Shown here piece by piece: positions 1 to 11,784 of a stretch of 64,000 nucleotides of DNA (positions are counted from its first letter, which is position 1; the number at the start of each line of letters is the position of its first letter). Location: contig CM049317.1 of NCBI GenBank assembly GCA_026874595.1, positions 50,756,118-50,820,117 on the forward strand, given 5' to 3'. The position numbers and the translations under genes are program-made. A model generated the notes under the pieces. That model did not search any database, had not been told where the DNA came from, and saw only the letters and a list, made by a program, of their open reading frames with translations. Source of the DNA: Sipunculus nudus. Its lineage: Eukaryota; Annelida; Sipuncula; Golfingiida; Sipunculidae.

Positions 1-463
1 CCCCTAGGATTGAGAAACAGGGAGAAATAAACCTGCCACAGTTCAATATACGATGTATGATATATAAAAATACTCATAGGACAGCGGTCAGGCAAACATC
101 TATATGCGGATAGATTTCGATGGCAAGGCGATCCGTATCGGCAAAGTATAGCGCGGAATAACGATTTTTTTTAACACGGCCAAAACCTCGAATTATAAAA
201 GGGCTGTTTATCTTTGGCTCCGTGTCTGTCTCTGTCTATTTATTTATAATATTGTACTTAAATGAGGTATTTAGGTATTGTTTTAAATGACTGCTCTGAA
301 TTGGTCTGATCATATTGAACTTTTGTCGTTCACAGTATCATCTATTCAGAGCTAGCAAACTTTTAGAAAAGGGAATGTTATCAAATATATACAAAGGTTT
401 TATTCAGCCTGACTAAGATTTTGGGATAACTCTGTAATTTTTAAGGTTATCTTTTTTTTTCAG
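1..463 (+). other. Intron upstream of the transporter exon
   Basis: No exon seen. It is AT-rich and ends in a T-rich tract followed by CAG at 461-463, a strong 3' splice site. The transporter's earlier exons, with the start codon and first membrane helices, must lie left of the window. Confidence 0.6.
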
Positions 464-1456
464 GTATCCCCATCGGTGCCCAGTTTGTGTGCTCCATGAA
501 CACGCTCAACAAATATTTTGTGAGGCGTCAAAGTCTAGTGAATGGTATATGTTTTTCCGGAGGCTCCTTTGGGTCGATAATCTTCCCTGTTTTGTTTGAG
601 CAGTTCTGTGACAAATACACGTTCCGAGGGACCATGGTTTTGTTGGGCGGTGTCTGGTTGAACTGTGCCGTGTGTGGGATGCTTCTCGTGCCTGTAGAGG
701 GCGCTGAAGAATTATCAAGATCGGTATCTGAGGCCAAGACAGAGAAAGGGCCTGAGAGAAAAAGTTTGGCGTCCATTGTTAAAACGGGAGTGCTGGATTC
801 AAGTCGCGTGCGAAAGACGTATGAGCTCAGCGCTGAAGACTTAAGACGCAAATCTTTAACAGTCAGCCCGTCAGAAGACAACCAAATAGCAGTGATTAGT
901 TTCAAATCATTATCCAAAATACACCCTAATTGTGAAGAAGAAACCTCTAGCGTGTACCAAAACTCATCCTCAGATCAACACGCGGTTCAGAAGCATTTGA
1001 GAAAGGTTTTATTTTCCTGGGACTTTGTGTTGTATTTAATTTTCTGGACATTTGCTTACACTGCAACCGGAACGACATACATTTTACCGGCTTACCTTGA
1101 AAGTGTTGGACTCACAAAACAAGATACAACGGTCGTTCTAGCAACTATAGGTTCAATGGAAATTGTTGGTCGATTTTGTTTGGGATATTTAGGGGACAAA
1201 TCTTTCATGGATCAGCGGCTCGTGATCAGTTTCAATTTTATGGCGATAGGTGTCGCCACCTGTGTCCTTCCCTGGACGAACAGTTTCGCCGTTTTCATAG
1301 GATATGCCGTCTTGATGGGTCTAATTGGAAACAGTTATTTTGCTTATGCTTCCTACTTCACACACGAGGCTTTCGGTCCAGGAAATGTCGGTTTTGGTAT
1401 TGGTTTTTGGTGTATGTATTCGGGCCTGATACCAGCACTGACGTATTTGCTGTTTG
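464..1456 (+). CDS. Transporter penultimate exon
   Basis: The 3' splice site is CAG at 461-463 and the donor is GTGAGT at 1457. The exon is phase 1 at both ends. It codes about 331 residues from the second half of the N-terminal bundle through most of the C-terminal bundle. Confidence 0.88.
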
Positions 1457-1769
1457 GTGAGTACATGCCTCTAATGCGGGATATCGCTAATGCCGAACTC
1501 TCGTGTTTGGAGGCAGTAAATGACTCCCTGCCTTAAAATTGCAGGCTGACAAGTTATACCCCTTAGCGGCAAGCCTGACCAGCCAATTCATTCAACACAC
1601 CTATGTGTGCACTGGACAGAGTGTTTTCTTTGCAGATCATCATGATATATATTATTTATCATAATAATTAAAAAATGTAAAAAAGAAACATGCTGTGTTA
1701 AAAAATATTTAAAAAAACATTAAAAGACATGAGATTTGCTACATTCGGCACAGTTTTCATTAGGATTTC

Positions 1770-1831
<62 letters not shown>

Positions 1832-2135
1832 TTCAGGTGTGAACACTGTTACCTTAAACATTTTATATGTACTTTCAGCTTTAATCAGTCCTACCATGAA
1901 CATATTTATATATGTGTTTTCAGGTATTTTCACTGTTATAATGGACATTTATATGTGTACCTTCAGATATTATGACTATTTTCATAAACATTTTATATAT
2001 CCACTTTCAGGTATTATCACTGAGGTCACAGGGAAGCACTACTACAACTTACTACTCACCGCCGGTTGTTACATTCTCGGGGCCTTCACCATGACAGTGG
2101 ACAGAATGACGTTATCGAAAAGAAGACGGAAATGA
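464..2135 (+). CDS. SLC16-type monocarboxylate transporter, 3' part (two exons)
   Basis: Partial membrane transporter of the major facilitator superfamily, SLC16 (MCT) branch, expected to move monocarboxylates or related small solutes across the plasma membrane. Exon 464-1456 joins 2011-2135; the join is phase 1 (G|GT, glycine) and restores the conserved end of helix 10 and a D/E-x-TG element (IITEVTG). Seen in order: two or three helices beginning GIPIGAQFVCSMN and FSGGSFGSIIFP, a long charged cytoplasmic loop (about 100 residues), then six helices starting WDFVLYLIFWTFAY and containing GRFCLGYLGD, which corresponds to the conserved arginine region of helix 8. The C-terminus is short and basic (SKRRRK). 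The substrate cannot be told. If the donor at 1457 is not used, the frame runs to a stop at 1536, giving a truncated C-terminus. The MCT family call is firm; the exact member is not. Confidence 0.88.
1773..1829. repeat. (TA)n microsatellite
   Basis: About 28 uninterrupted TA units inside the transporter's last intron, ending directly at the first splice-acceptor-like unit. Confidence 0.97.
1831..2010 (+). repeat. Tandem array of five 3' splice-site-like units
   Basis: Diverged units of about 43 bp, each ending in a T-rich tract plus CAG. The CAGs end at 1836, 1878, 1923, 1966 and 2010 (spacing 42, 45, 43, 44). The shared core is an ACATTTTATATGT-like stretch, then a TTTCAG end, followed by a GTATTATCACTG-like start. 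The last unit is the true acceptor of the final transporter exon. The transporter frame is open from 1837 to 2135. The first, second and third CAGs would add 174, 132 or 87 nt in frame; the fourth adds 44 nt, out of frame. Confidence 0.85.
2011..2135 (+). CDS. Transporter last exon
   Basis: It starts after CCACTTTCAG at 2001-2010. It codes the last membrane helix (HYYNLLLTAGCYILGAF) and a basic tail, with stop TGA at 2133-2135. The same frame stays open leftward to 1837 through a repeated splice-acceptor array (see the entry at 1831-2010). Confidence 0.85.
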
Positions 2136-2178
2136 GCGAATTAACCATAGCCAATGCACAGTCCGATTTCCTGTCGAT

Positions 2179-2194
2179 GCCCCCCCCCCCCCCA

Positions 2195-2225
<31 letters not shown>

Positions 2226-2226
2226 C
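2179..2226. repeat. Poly-C run followed by (CA)n
   Basis: Two cytosine homopolymer blocks broken by one A, then a short CA array. It lies in the presumed 3' UTR of the transporter. Confidence 0.95.
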
Positions 2227-2285
2227 CGGGGGTTAAATGGGACCGTTGAGCGAATCGATCAGTTGCCTTTAAAAAGAAATTTGAA

Positions 2286-2291
2286 AATAAA
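2286..2291 (+). promoter_or_regulatory. Polyadenylation signal AATAAA (transporter)
   Basis: Canonical AATAAA about 150 nt after the transporter stop codon, followed by GT-rich sequence (TCGTGTGTATTC). It is the best candidate 3' end. Confidence 0.55.
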
Positions 2292-4084
2292 TAGCTTTTG
2301 AATCTATTTAACACTCGTGTGTATTCTTTACCTATATGAGCTTCATTCGCTTGTTCGGTCCCGAGTAATATGCAGCCTATATACACGTTTGTGAATGTCT
2401 GTTGTTGGCGCCACCGTGTGTCAGTGTCAGAACCTATGTTTTTGACATTCGCTGCACAGCTATGAAATGGGATATTGCAATGATAATCCAATAAACCTAG
2501 AGCTTGGCCTCAGGAGGCTGGTGTTATAGAATATGGCGCCCATGTGTAACGTATGAATGGCAGCTCTATGCCGTATGTTATTATATCCATTCCCTATTTG
2601 TATGTAAATAAGAGCCGTAAATAGTGCAGTGAAGCTTTTTATGGAAAAACAAACACTGCGGACAGATATAATTGAAATATAATCAGTGGCATTAAATGGA
2701 TATACTATAGTAATCATATATACTCATAGCGCCAGTGTAATTGAGAAATTTTAAATAGATTACATCTTACTGCTTTATAATGACAGTTCTGAGATATTTA
2801 TATTTCTTTCCAGTAGGTGAAAATGTCAGAACATTTATGAGCACCCCGTCTTTACAGCATGAAATATTTTATCTATATATTATGAATATTTCACTCTATG
2901 AAGTTTCTGAAGACATTTTTAAAGGTGACACGGCTAGTTTGTGTATTAAGATGAAGATGGATTTTATAATATTTATGGTACAAGCTCCAACTGACATCCG
3001 GGAAACGTCCATTACAATATGACCTTGACCCTGGTACTTTAAATTTAGTCAGCATGTCGTTAAAGATATATACGTTTTTTTTCAGATTATAACAGATTAC
3101 TTTAATTAACTTAATCATTTTTAAGTTACGGTGAAGGTTTCCTCCTGAATAATAACTGCATGGGGTACCTGATTCATTCATTATCAGGTCATTAAAAAAC
3201 TGGTTTAAAAAAATTCAAAAGAACACTGTTTTCTGTTTAGGGTTGTATTGTCAGAACACTCTTTCATTTTTTTCAGATCTGTTCGACAATTCAAAGTCAT
3301 ATTTTTTATCTTTTATACGCCTGTGGACAATTATTGAAACAGTTTGCTTTAAAGTACAAGTACTTTAAATATATATGATTAGTAAAAAGTGAGTTCAAAA
3401 GTGACAAATCTTTGCTTCATTAAAGTAATATAAACATAAATGGATATCTCTGAAAATAAATAACGGTATGAAGAGGTTTTTATAAAGATTTATTTGTGAT
3501 TTATTTTATAATTGAGATATTATAATTGGAAGCATTCCTTGAAAACACAACTTGCAGATTGTTATGAATGTAACTACTACAGTTTTCGTTATTATCTGGT
3601 TATTATATGGTTTCTCTCTTATTGAATGGTGGGTGTATACGTGCGCGAGCGAGTGATGGAGGGTGTGTCTGTGTGTATGTGTGTGTGTGTGTACGCGAGA
3701 GTTTGTAACAAATTCAATAAAATACACGCAAGGACGGTGCAGCTGTCTGGTGATGTACGCATATTTCCATGAAAAGTACGTAGTTTCGAGATAATTTGAT
3801 AGAGGGCGCTAAAATGCAGGCACTTTTCTGCTTTTCACTTCTCTCTTATTTAAATTCTGGCACATTCTTGTTTCGGTTTTGTCATTTAACCCTATATCTG
3901 TACAATCAAGAGTCCGTTTCAACACTGTCGTCTTGAACGTCACAAGGCTTTTTTTATTTATATTCTTGTGACCCTAACAAGCCCATTTGTTCTCATCAAG
4001 GACGGCAACAGGGTGATGCATGATTGATTTAACAATAAATTAGTTAGTCTGACTTTCCTGTAAACCCATGCTGATCGTCATACC

Positions 4085-4088
<4 letters not shown>

Positions 4089-4134
<46 letters not shown>
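4089..4134. repeat. (TA)n microsatellite
   Basis: Uninterrupted TA array in intergenic DNA. Confidence 0.97.
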
Positions 4135-4135
<1 letters not shown>

Positions 4136-5864
4136 CATATAGGCTGTAATGGTAATCGGAAAAATAAGAGTTGTGAACAAATATGTGTTACAGTGTTGCA
4201 AATTACTTCAATATTTATGATTTTGTTTTATTAAAGCAACGACTACGTTAAAAAATAACTGATAATAATATGTTTTTCGGCCGTTTTCCTGATATTATGG
4301 ACAATTGGCGTATCAAAACGGGTGCCCCCCCCCCCTAAAAAAAAACAAAAAACTTCAGAACTTTTTAGCCAAAGATTTTCATTCTTTTCTGAAGAGAGAA
4401 TATTCCACTTTAACTACAAGAAATTAGTTCCATATTATTTCTAATTTTAATGAACACGGCAAACCCTTTCAATCCCTCCAAGCACATCGGCAAAAAACAA
4501 ATGTGTGTGTGTGGGGGGGGGGGGGAGGGGGGGTAATACTAGTATACACTATTGCAAGAGAGGAGAGGGAAGGGTAGTTTTGATTCGAAGTCTCCCCCCC
4601 CCCACACACACACACACTCGCGCATCGTTGTGCCCCTGGTTTAATTTGACATTTCAGTACATAAAAAAAAATCCTGATCTTTTCTGAATATAAAATATGG
4701 AATTTGAGAAATTTGCCTGACACACCTACCTTTTCGATTGCATGGATTTCTTATTAGCACCTCCCTAAAACGCTAGACCCTAACACCATATTTGACTAAA
4801 TGAAAAAAAAATAACTGTGTGGTTCATTAAAAACAGAAACATCTAAAGAAATAACATTTATTTTGATTCTTACAACCTTTTTTTTAAATATTTTTCTGCA
4901 TGTGCAGTTTTTCATGCATGATTTTAACTGCCTGTTTCATAAATGACAGTTTTTTCCAAAGTATCGGAATAGTGTGCGTTTGAATGTCTAAACGATTGAA
5001 AGAACGAGAGACATGACACATACCATAATGCTCTCTATAACAGAACGTTATTACTGGATTAATTCTGTCCTCCTGAAGATAAAACCCGAAGTGTAATTAA
5101 GGGCGGACACACGAAATAAAAGGGAGGCGGGGGGGGGGGACAAATCCTTGACATTCATAGACGGACCTTCTGTGTGGAGAATAACCTGCACGTGAGGCGC
5201 CCTTATCTGGTACTCGAAAATTCTATAACAGTTATTTCCGTCTTGTGCTGCCACCTTTTGGCTGGATCTGTAAATATACCAAAGTGAACGTCAGCAAAGT
5301 TGACGCGGGAACATGCGCCTCTTAGGCTTGGAAGCCTTTTCATTCGGTGTGCTCCTGATGTCATCATTGCCGGAGTGTCTGGACCGGTTTCTGCTGATTG
5401 GAATCCCTAAAGGTTGAGCAAACCTATACCAGATCCCATTGTATGACCATGTGACAATTTTCCCCCTAGAAAATAAATTTCTATAGATTTTTCATAAACC
5501 GAGACCATTTCCTGACAGAATAAAAATCTATTTATATTTACACTAAAACACAGAGGTTGTGTAATTTGTTCAGGAGCTATCAGCACCGGCATGAGCACTT
5601 TCAACTATGTAGTTACGTCAGCCACAGGAAAACCCCATGTGACATGGAATTCTAAATCTCAGTAAAAACACAGCATTTCTACCACTGTCAGTCCCACATT
5701 TTCAGGACAGAATACAAACAACATGTATTACTAGATCTAAGTTGTTGATAAAATTATGTCGCTGATGTCACACTTGTACCAGCCAATCATATCGGAACAA
5801 AGTATCTGATCTGCTTGCAATACCTAACAAACGCACTTGTAATACGTCTCCTTCACCTTAACAG

Positions 5865-6045
5865 ACCAGTCAGTTTTAGTTTTACATTGAAACCGTCGAA
5901 ATATAGACCACCAGTTGAACTGGAAAAAAGGAGTCTTAAATCACAGTCGGTCTGATTAGAAAAACCTATTAAAACCAATGTAAATGTTTTCGGTTAACTT
6001 CACGGGGTCTTAATCAGGTGGTCTTTTTAAGCAGATGGTCGTTGT
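5865..6045. repeat. GACCACC-type dispersed repeat copy
   Basis: It shares with 15140-15310 and 36395-36545 the succession ATAGACCACC, TCTTAAATCACAG, GTCTGATTAGA, ACCAATGT and GTGGTCTTTTTAAG. It is diverged; no clear terminal repeats or target duplication were found. Confidence 0.55.
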
Positions 6046-7177
6046 ATATTGATAAAGATAAATAGCTAAAGACTAACGTTTAAAGGCTGACTATCTAGTG
6101 GTCAAGGGTTTATGTTTAGTCTGATTACTTCACATATTTACTGTAGCGTTTTACTTTCCAAATCTGTAAAATGGGGGTAAAACGTTTATGGCTTGGCATT
6201 CCGAGATATAAGAAATTTTCTAATATTATAATAAAATCAGTTGTACTGGTGAACTCTATATATATAATTCCTTTATGGCTGATACGTTGTATCACACACA
6301 CATTCACACACTCAGAGACACACACCTGCAGATGCGGTGTATTGGTCTATGTCCGAGACCATTTTTTAAGTTAGTTTTTTATAAGTCTCCTATTCAAGGA
6401 TAACAGCATTTTGTTTTCACAGGTCAGACCAGTTAAGAAAATTGAGTATACTGTTTTAAGTATTTGATCAGTACAATACTTTTGTGAACTGGTATCTATG
6501 CAAATATTTTTTTAAATGCAACTACAGCAAGAAAATTGCTGTTCGTGTATCTCAGATACACACAGATCTGCCGTCCCTGTATACCATCAAATGAATGAAA
6601 TACTACTGTAAAGTTTAGCTGCTGCGTATTTTATAATTGCCAGTGGTAATCGGCAGTTTTACATACGAAGGACTCCGATATCTTGGTTTTAATTTTAATT
6701 GCGTTATAAATGCGTTTCAAGTGTAGGACCAGTGGTGTATGTGGGATTTTCTTCAGGGTTATTTCGGAGCATTCGGCGAGTTCAAGAAGTGTTCCCTCCG
6801 GACGATGTTAGAAAAATATATTAACAGAATGCGTGAAATTTTGCGGCACGTATATCAGCCGTATGTATCCGTCTCAATACTATAGGGCTCGTACTTGGAC
6901 ACTGATCGAAGACGCTCTAATTTCAGAGGGATGAAATGGCGCTACGCTTTTAAAAGATGATGCGTTTGTCTATATATGCGCGAGCGATAAAAAGGATCGT
7001 GCACCCTTTACTCCCCCCCCCCCCCCCCCCCCCCATAGACACATGTCACTTTTATGTTCCTCAGTACGTATATTTGAGTGTATCTAAACAATTTGTTCTC
7101 TATTGTTTCTTCTCTCAAAACAGACATTTCAAAACAGCACATGCATAGTCAACAATGATAGTCAGTTGCACAGTGAA

Positions 7178-7183
7178 TTTATT
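7178..7183 (-). promoter_or_regulatory. Polyadenylation signal AATAAA (BRICHOS-like gene)
   Basis: AATAAA on the minus strand, about 160 nt past the stop codon at 7344. It is a plausible 3' end for the gene running leftward. Confidence 0.55.
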
Positions 7184-7343
7184 CATTAGAACGATACAGC
7201 TACAAAAAAATATTCATTCAAGGTAAAAGATTAGAAGCAGACATGCTTTGATAGTAAGCGAACTTGCAATAGTTTTAAAAAAGTGAAAAAGGTGGCAGAA
7301 AATATATGGGATTTTTTTTCTTATTCAGTTCCCAATGGTCTGT

Positions 7344-7597
7344 TCACTTCATAATGATACAGCCTCCAATGCACATTTCAGGAATCCATTCATTTGGGCA
7401 GCACAAACACCTGTAGAAGTCAGAGCCGTGGTAGTGGTCAAACTTACACGAGCTGCGAACACCCAGGTTTCCGCACAACACCAAACGGTTACAGAATGGA
7501 GTGGTACGTGCGTAGCGACTGATTGGGGCGCCACCTCCAGGACAATGAAGAAACTGACGTTTCTGTTTTTCCTGCGCCTTGTTCAGGTCCAGCTTAC
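7344..7597 (-). CDS. BRICHOS-like gene, last exon (cysteine-rich tail)
   Basis: The acceptor is TTCTTTCAG. Phase 1 joins exon 4 to make G167. It codes KQKR, then nine cysteines in 62 residues, including CLCC and a final CIGGC, with TGA at 7346-7344. The first part, from CPGGGAPI to FYRCLCC, faintly recalls lustrin-type cysteine-rich modules, but I would not assign it. Confidence 0.8.
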
Positions 7598-9980
7598 CTG
7601 AAAGAATACGTATTAATCAGTGATTAATGCTAGAGATCACAAAGGTAGCCTCCAGTCAGTGACAACCTTGAAAAGTATGTCACGATAAAAGACAAATAAA
7701 TCAGTCATGGGCGGCTCTGTTGCAACCACTATTGTAATAACGTTCACTATTGTAATATTTATTACAATAGTGGTTGGAAAGGGCCAGTTTTTGCCAACCA
7801 CTATTGTAATAACGGTTACTTTTGTAACAATTATTACAATCGTGGTTGCAAATGCAACCACTATTGTAATAATTTTTTATTACAATAGTGGTTGATGTTG
7901 CAGGCGGAAATTTTTCCCAGATTCGTCGAGATTCTTCCAAACAAATGACATTCCCGAATAAAAAACACACAATTCATTCTCAGTATCCCCAAAAACGCAT
8001 CAGATTGTATTTTATATGTTATTACACTAGTGAACTTTATTACATTAGTGACCGTGTCGAGAAACCACTATTGTAATAACGGTCACTATTGTAATAAAAA
8101 CTAGCGGCTACCTTTATTTCACCTCTGAAGAAATAATTCTATCGTCGTTCATCTTGAAATGCCACCATTGTTTTAAATTTTAGTTCAATTCTAAAATGCG
8201 GCAGAATTGTAGTATTTCAAACTTTATAATCCACTCTTACATCATTAATTATAGCAATTACGAAATTTATTACAATAGTGAACGTTATTACAATAGTGAC
8301 CGTGTCAAGCAACCACTATTGTAATAACGGTCACTATTGTAATAAAAAATAGCCGCCACTTTTATCTCACCACTGAAGAAATAATTTCCCTCATATTCCA
8401 TCTTGGAAAGCTATCCATCTTGTTTATATTTGTGTTCAAGTGTAAAATGCTCGGGAATTATAGTATTCCAAATGTTGTAATCCATCCTTACTTAATTAAT
8501 CATACTATAAAAATATTTATTACAATAGTGTACGTTATTACAATAGTGACCGTGTCGAGCAACAACTATTGTAATAACGGTCACTTATATGTAATAAAAA
8601 ATAGCCGCCACTTTTATCTGACCACTGAAGAAATAAGTTCCCCCACTGTTTATCTTGAAATGCCACCATTGTTTTATATGTCTGTTTAAGTGTAAAATGC
8701 TGGGGAATTATAGTATTCCAAACGTTATTATCCACTCTCACGTCATTAATTATACCTATAACGAAATTTATTACAATAGTGAATGTTATTACAATAGTGA
8801 CCGTGTCAAGCAACCACTATTGTAATAACGGTCACTATTGTAATAAAAAATAGCCGCCACTTTTATCTCACCACTGAAGAAATAATTTTTCCGAATTTTA
8901 CGAATTTAATGAAATTCATAAAAGTAAAAGGATAGGGATCTTTATTATTCAGAATACATTTACAATCCTCTCATACGTGTTTATATATGTCACAAACGAC
9001 ATTTATTACAACAGTAACAATTAATGCAATATTAAAGGCATATAGTTCGTCCCATTTTTAATGTTAAAATTGGAGTTCTTTTATAATTTTGTGGTCTTGG
9101 ATTTTCATTTTTTATTTACCACGCTGAGCCAACGTTATCTCGCTATCTATATCAGTATAATAAAACACTGGATTAACGCAGTGTCATCTTATCCTCATCA
9201 TTCATGCTGCAAGTTTGGTGACTGTAACTGAAACTCTTTTTGATTTTTTGCTTTAAAATCATTTCAGCATTATCGCCGCTGTGACCTTGAAAAATGGGCC
9301 AAGGTCATCTATGTTCGAACTTAGCCATTGATTAGGTGCATCAAAGCTGCATATTTGGTGTCTGTACCTGAAGATCTTTTCCAGTTATTGTGTTAACATA
9401 ATTTTAGCATTATCGACACTGTGATCTTAAAAATGTGTCAAGGTCTTCCATGTCCAAGCCCTTGATAAGATGCATCAATGCTGCATGTTTGTTGGCTGTA
9501 TTTCATATTCTTTTTGAGTATTTGCGTTAACATCTATTGTGACGGACGGACGGCACGACGAACGGACGCTGACCATTTCTATAGAGTTGTCAGGGGATAA
9601 TAATAACCCAATCAATGGGGGCGTAGCCAAGTAGGCCCACAGGGCCACGCCCCAACCCCCGGTCCTCCCTTCGGTACTACCAGTTATCCCGGGATTTCTC
9701 TTTGTCTAATCATAAAATTCCTGTGCTTGCATGGCACTGATGTCAGTTCACATGCAGATACATTGAGCTACATCCTTAGGATGAAATATCGGAGTTTGCC
9801 AGGAGATATCCAAGAAAACTTTAACCCCATAACTTATAAGACGGCTGAGATGTCTGTGAAACATGTACGCATTGCAAATGCAGTAATTAATATATCATTT
9901 ATCGATAACGCTACACAGCATATATATTAAAATTTTTTATTTATTTATCTTGCACAATAGTTCTAATTGTAATAAAATTA

Positions 9981-10030
<50 letters not shown>

Positions 10031-10154
10031 ATGGAACAAATGGCTACCTGGTATGATAGTACAGATTGCGATTGGGATTTGTACCAGTAAAAGTTACTAA
10101 TAGAGATCTGTACTGGTACAATTGCCAAGCGTACCAGATTGCCATTGTGTACCA

Positions 10155-10213
<59 letters not shown>

Positions 10214-11716
10214 ACCACATACCTCGAACGCAGTTAAACAAAACAAGGTTGAAACCAACTTGGCGGCAATTTCGCATTTACATTTTTACAATGTCTGTCA
10301 TACGGGAGTGAGAAAGTAACAAATAAAATTAATTTCTTGTAATATAAATATAATATAAATATAATCATATAATAATTGTTAGGATAAATAAAGACGTATC
10401 TGTGTTCACATGGTTCACATGGTAACATTCTAAATGACATAAGATACAACTCGAGTGCACTGGATGTTAGGATGTCTATATACATACTAGTTTGAAGCAA
10501 CATATGTTGGTCATTTAAAATCAACCGCGCATTTATCAGCAGCTTGCCTCACAGTATATCACGTGATCTCATCAAGCACTGAATCCTTGTCAGCCATGAA
10601 GACACTTTGGTTTCCAGGTGTTTATATCGAGCCGCTTCTAAACACCCGGGTGTTTTTACTGCTCATGTTATAGGGGCGGATGAATTATGTACAACGGAAG
10701 GGCATTATAAGACCTATTATACCTCGAATTCCCGATAAATTATTTAACAGCAAATATATCAAATATATATGGTCAAAATCAGTATTGACCCCTGACAATA
10801 ATGCTTGACATACGTCTATGTATATTAAATATTTTTTTTAAAGTTCATTTACACAAATTTGAAACTATTACAATGTATTGAGACTTATTTTGACAGAATG
10901 TTACCACTTTAAAGGGACCTTTAAACATGTTGGTAAAAGCACGTCTTTTGTCTTTCAGTAGACACCAGTGTTTTCTGCATGGTCATGACCCCATTTAAAT
11001 ATACATCATCCCATAACTGATATCTATGTATACATATAATATAATAGAAATCTTTCCATTTGTTTTTGACTTATAATCCTTACAGTACTGTCAAGTGGCA
11101 CTGATCGGGATATTATACGGCACGAAAACAAGAAAAGGATAATAGGTGGCGCCACCAGTTTCCGGTATATGACCTTACTATCCAAGATCTTCGGTCAACT
11201 TGATTTTTGGAGCAATCCATGCAAAATGTCTATATATATATTAAAGAATGAGTGTAATTTTCCCAAAAAATTGACCTGTTCAAGGTCAAGGTCACTCTCC
11301 TAGTGAATGTCATGACCCCATTTTAAATAGGCTCCGTCTTTTCAGCCATATCTATGCACATGTCAAGTTAGGTAAAGATCCTGGAAATATTTTTATCTCG
11401 CTTGAAAGAAATCTCTGCGGCGGCGGCGAAGGCGGAGGCGGCGCGACCGTGTCTGAGCCAAAGTAACACCACTTTGTCTGGGGATACAATAATATGAAAC
11501 ACGTTCCCTGTTTACCCCCTTTTTATGAGGCGTACAAACATGAAAATATGTGTTTGAATGGTCTAGTTTTCTTGATGACGCATACAACGTCATGAACGAC
11601 ATTATATAGCGGAAGACATACATTTCTAGTAAACTAGTAATATGGGTAACCAAGGTATTCATGCAGTTGCGGCAAATTTTATGAGTGGAGCAATGCGTCT
11701 CTCTCTCTCTCTCTCT

Positions 11717-11784
<68 letters not shown>

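Larger units (their letters stand above)
2292..7177. other. Intergenic stretch, no gene seen
   Basis: AT-rich DNA with GT-rich sequence (3640-3695), a (TA)n array (4089-4134), mixed poly-G and poly-C/CA blocks (4502-4620), a G run (5128-5140) and a C run (7012-7034). No reading frame here has exon-like borders or a recognisable domain. A copy of the GACCACC dispersed repeat lies at about 5865-6045. Confidence 0.6.

Noticed and set aside
1176-1460. 94-codon plus-strand frame inside the transporter exon
   Set aside because: Out-of-frame shadow of the SLC16 exon; no homology of its own.
7335-7601. Plus-strand 88-codon frame
   Set aside because: It is the antisense shadow of the last exon of the BRICHOS-like gene, which has splice borders and a cysteine-rich product.
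9937-10311. Frames coding long Tyr-Ile repeats
   Set aside because: Translations of (TA)n arrays, not proteins. The same holds at 20558-20761, 32606-32800, 35316-35598 and 39961-40149.
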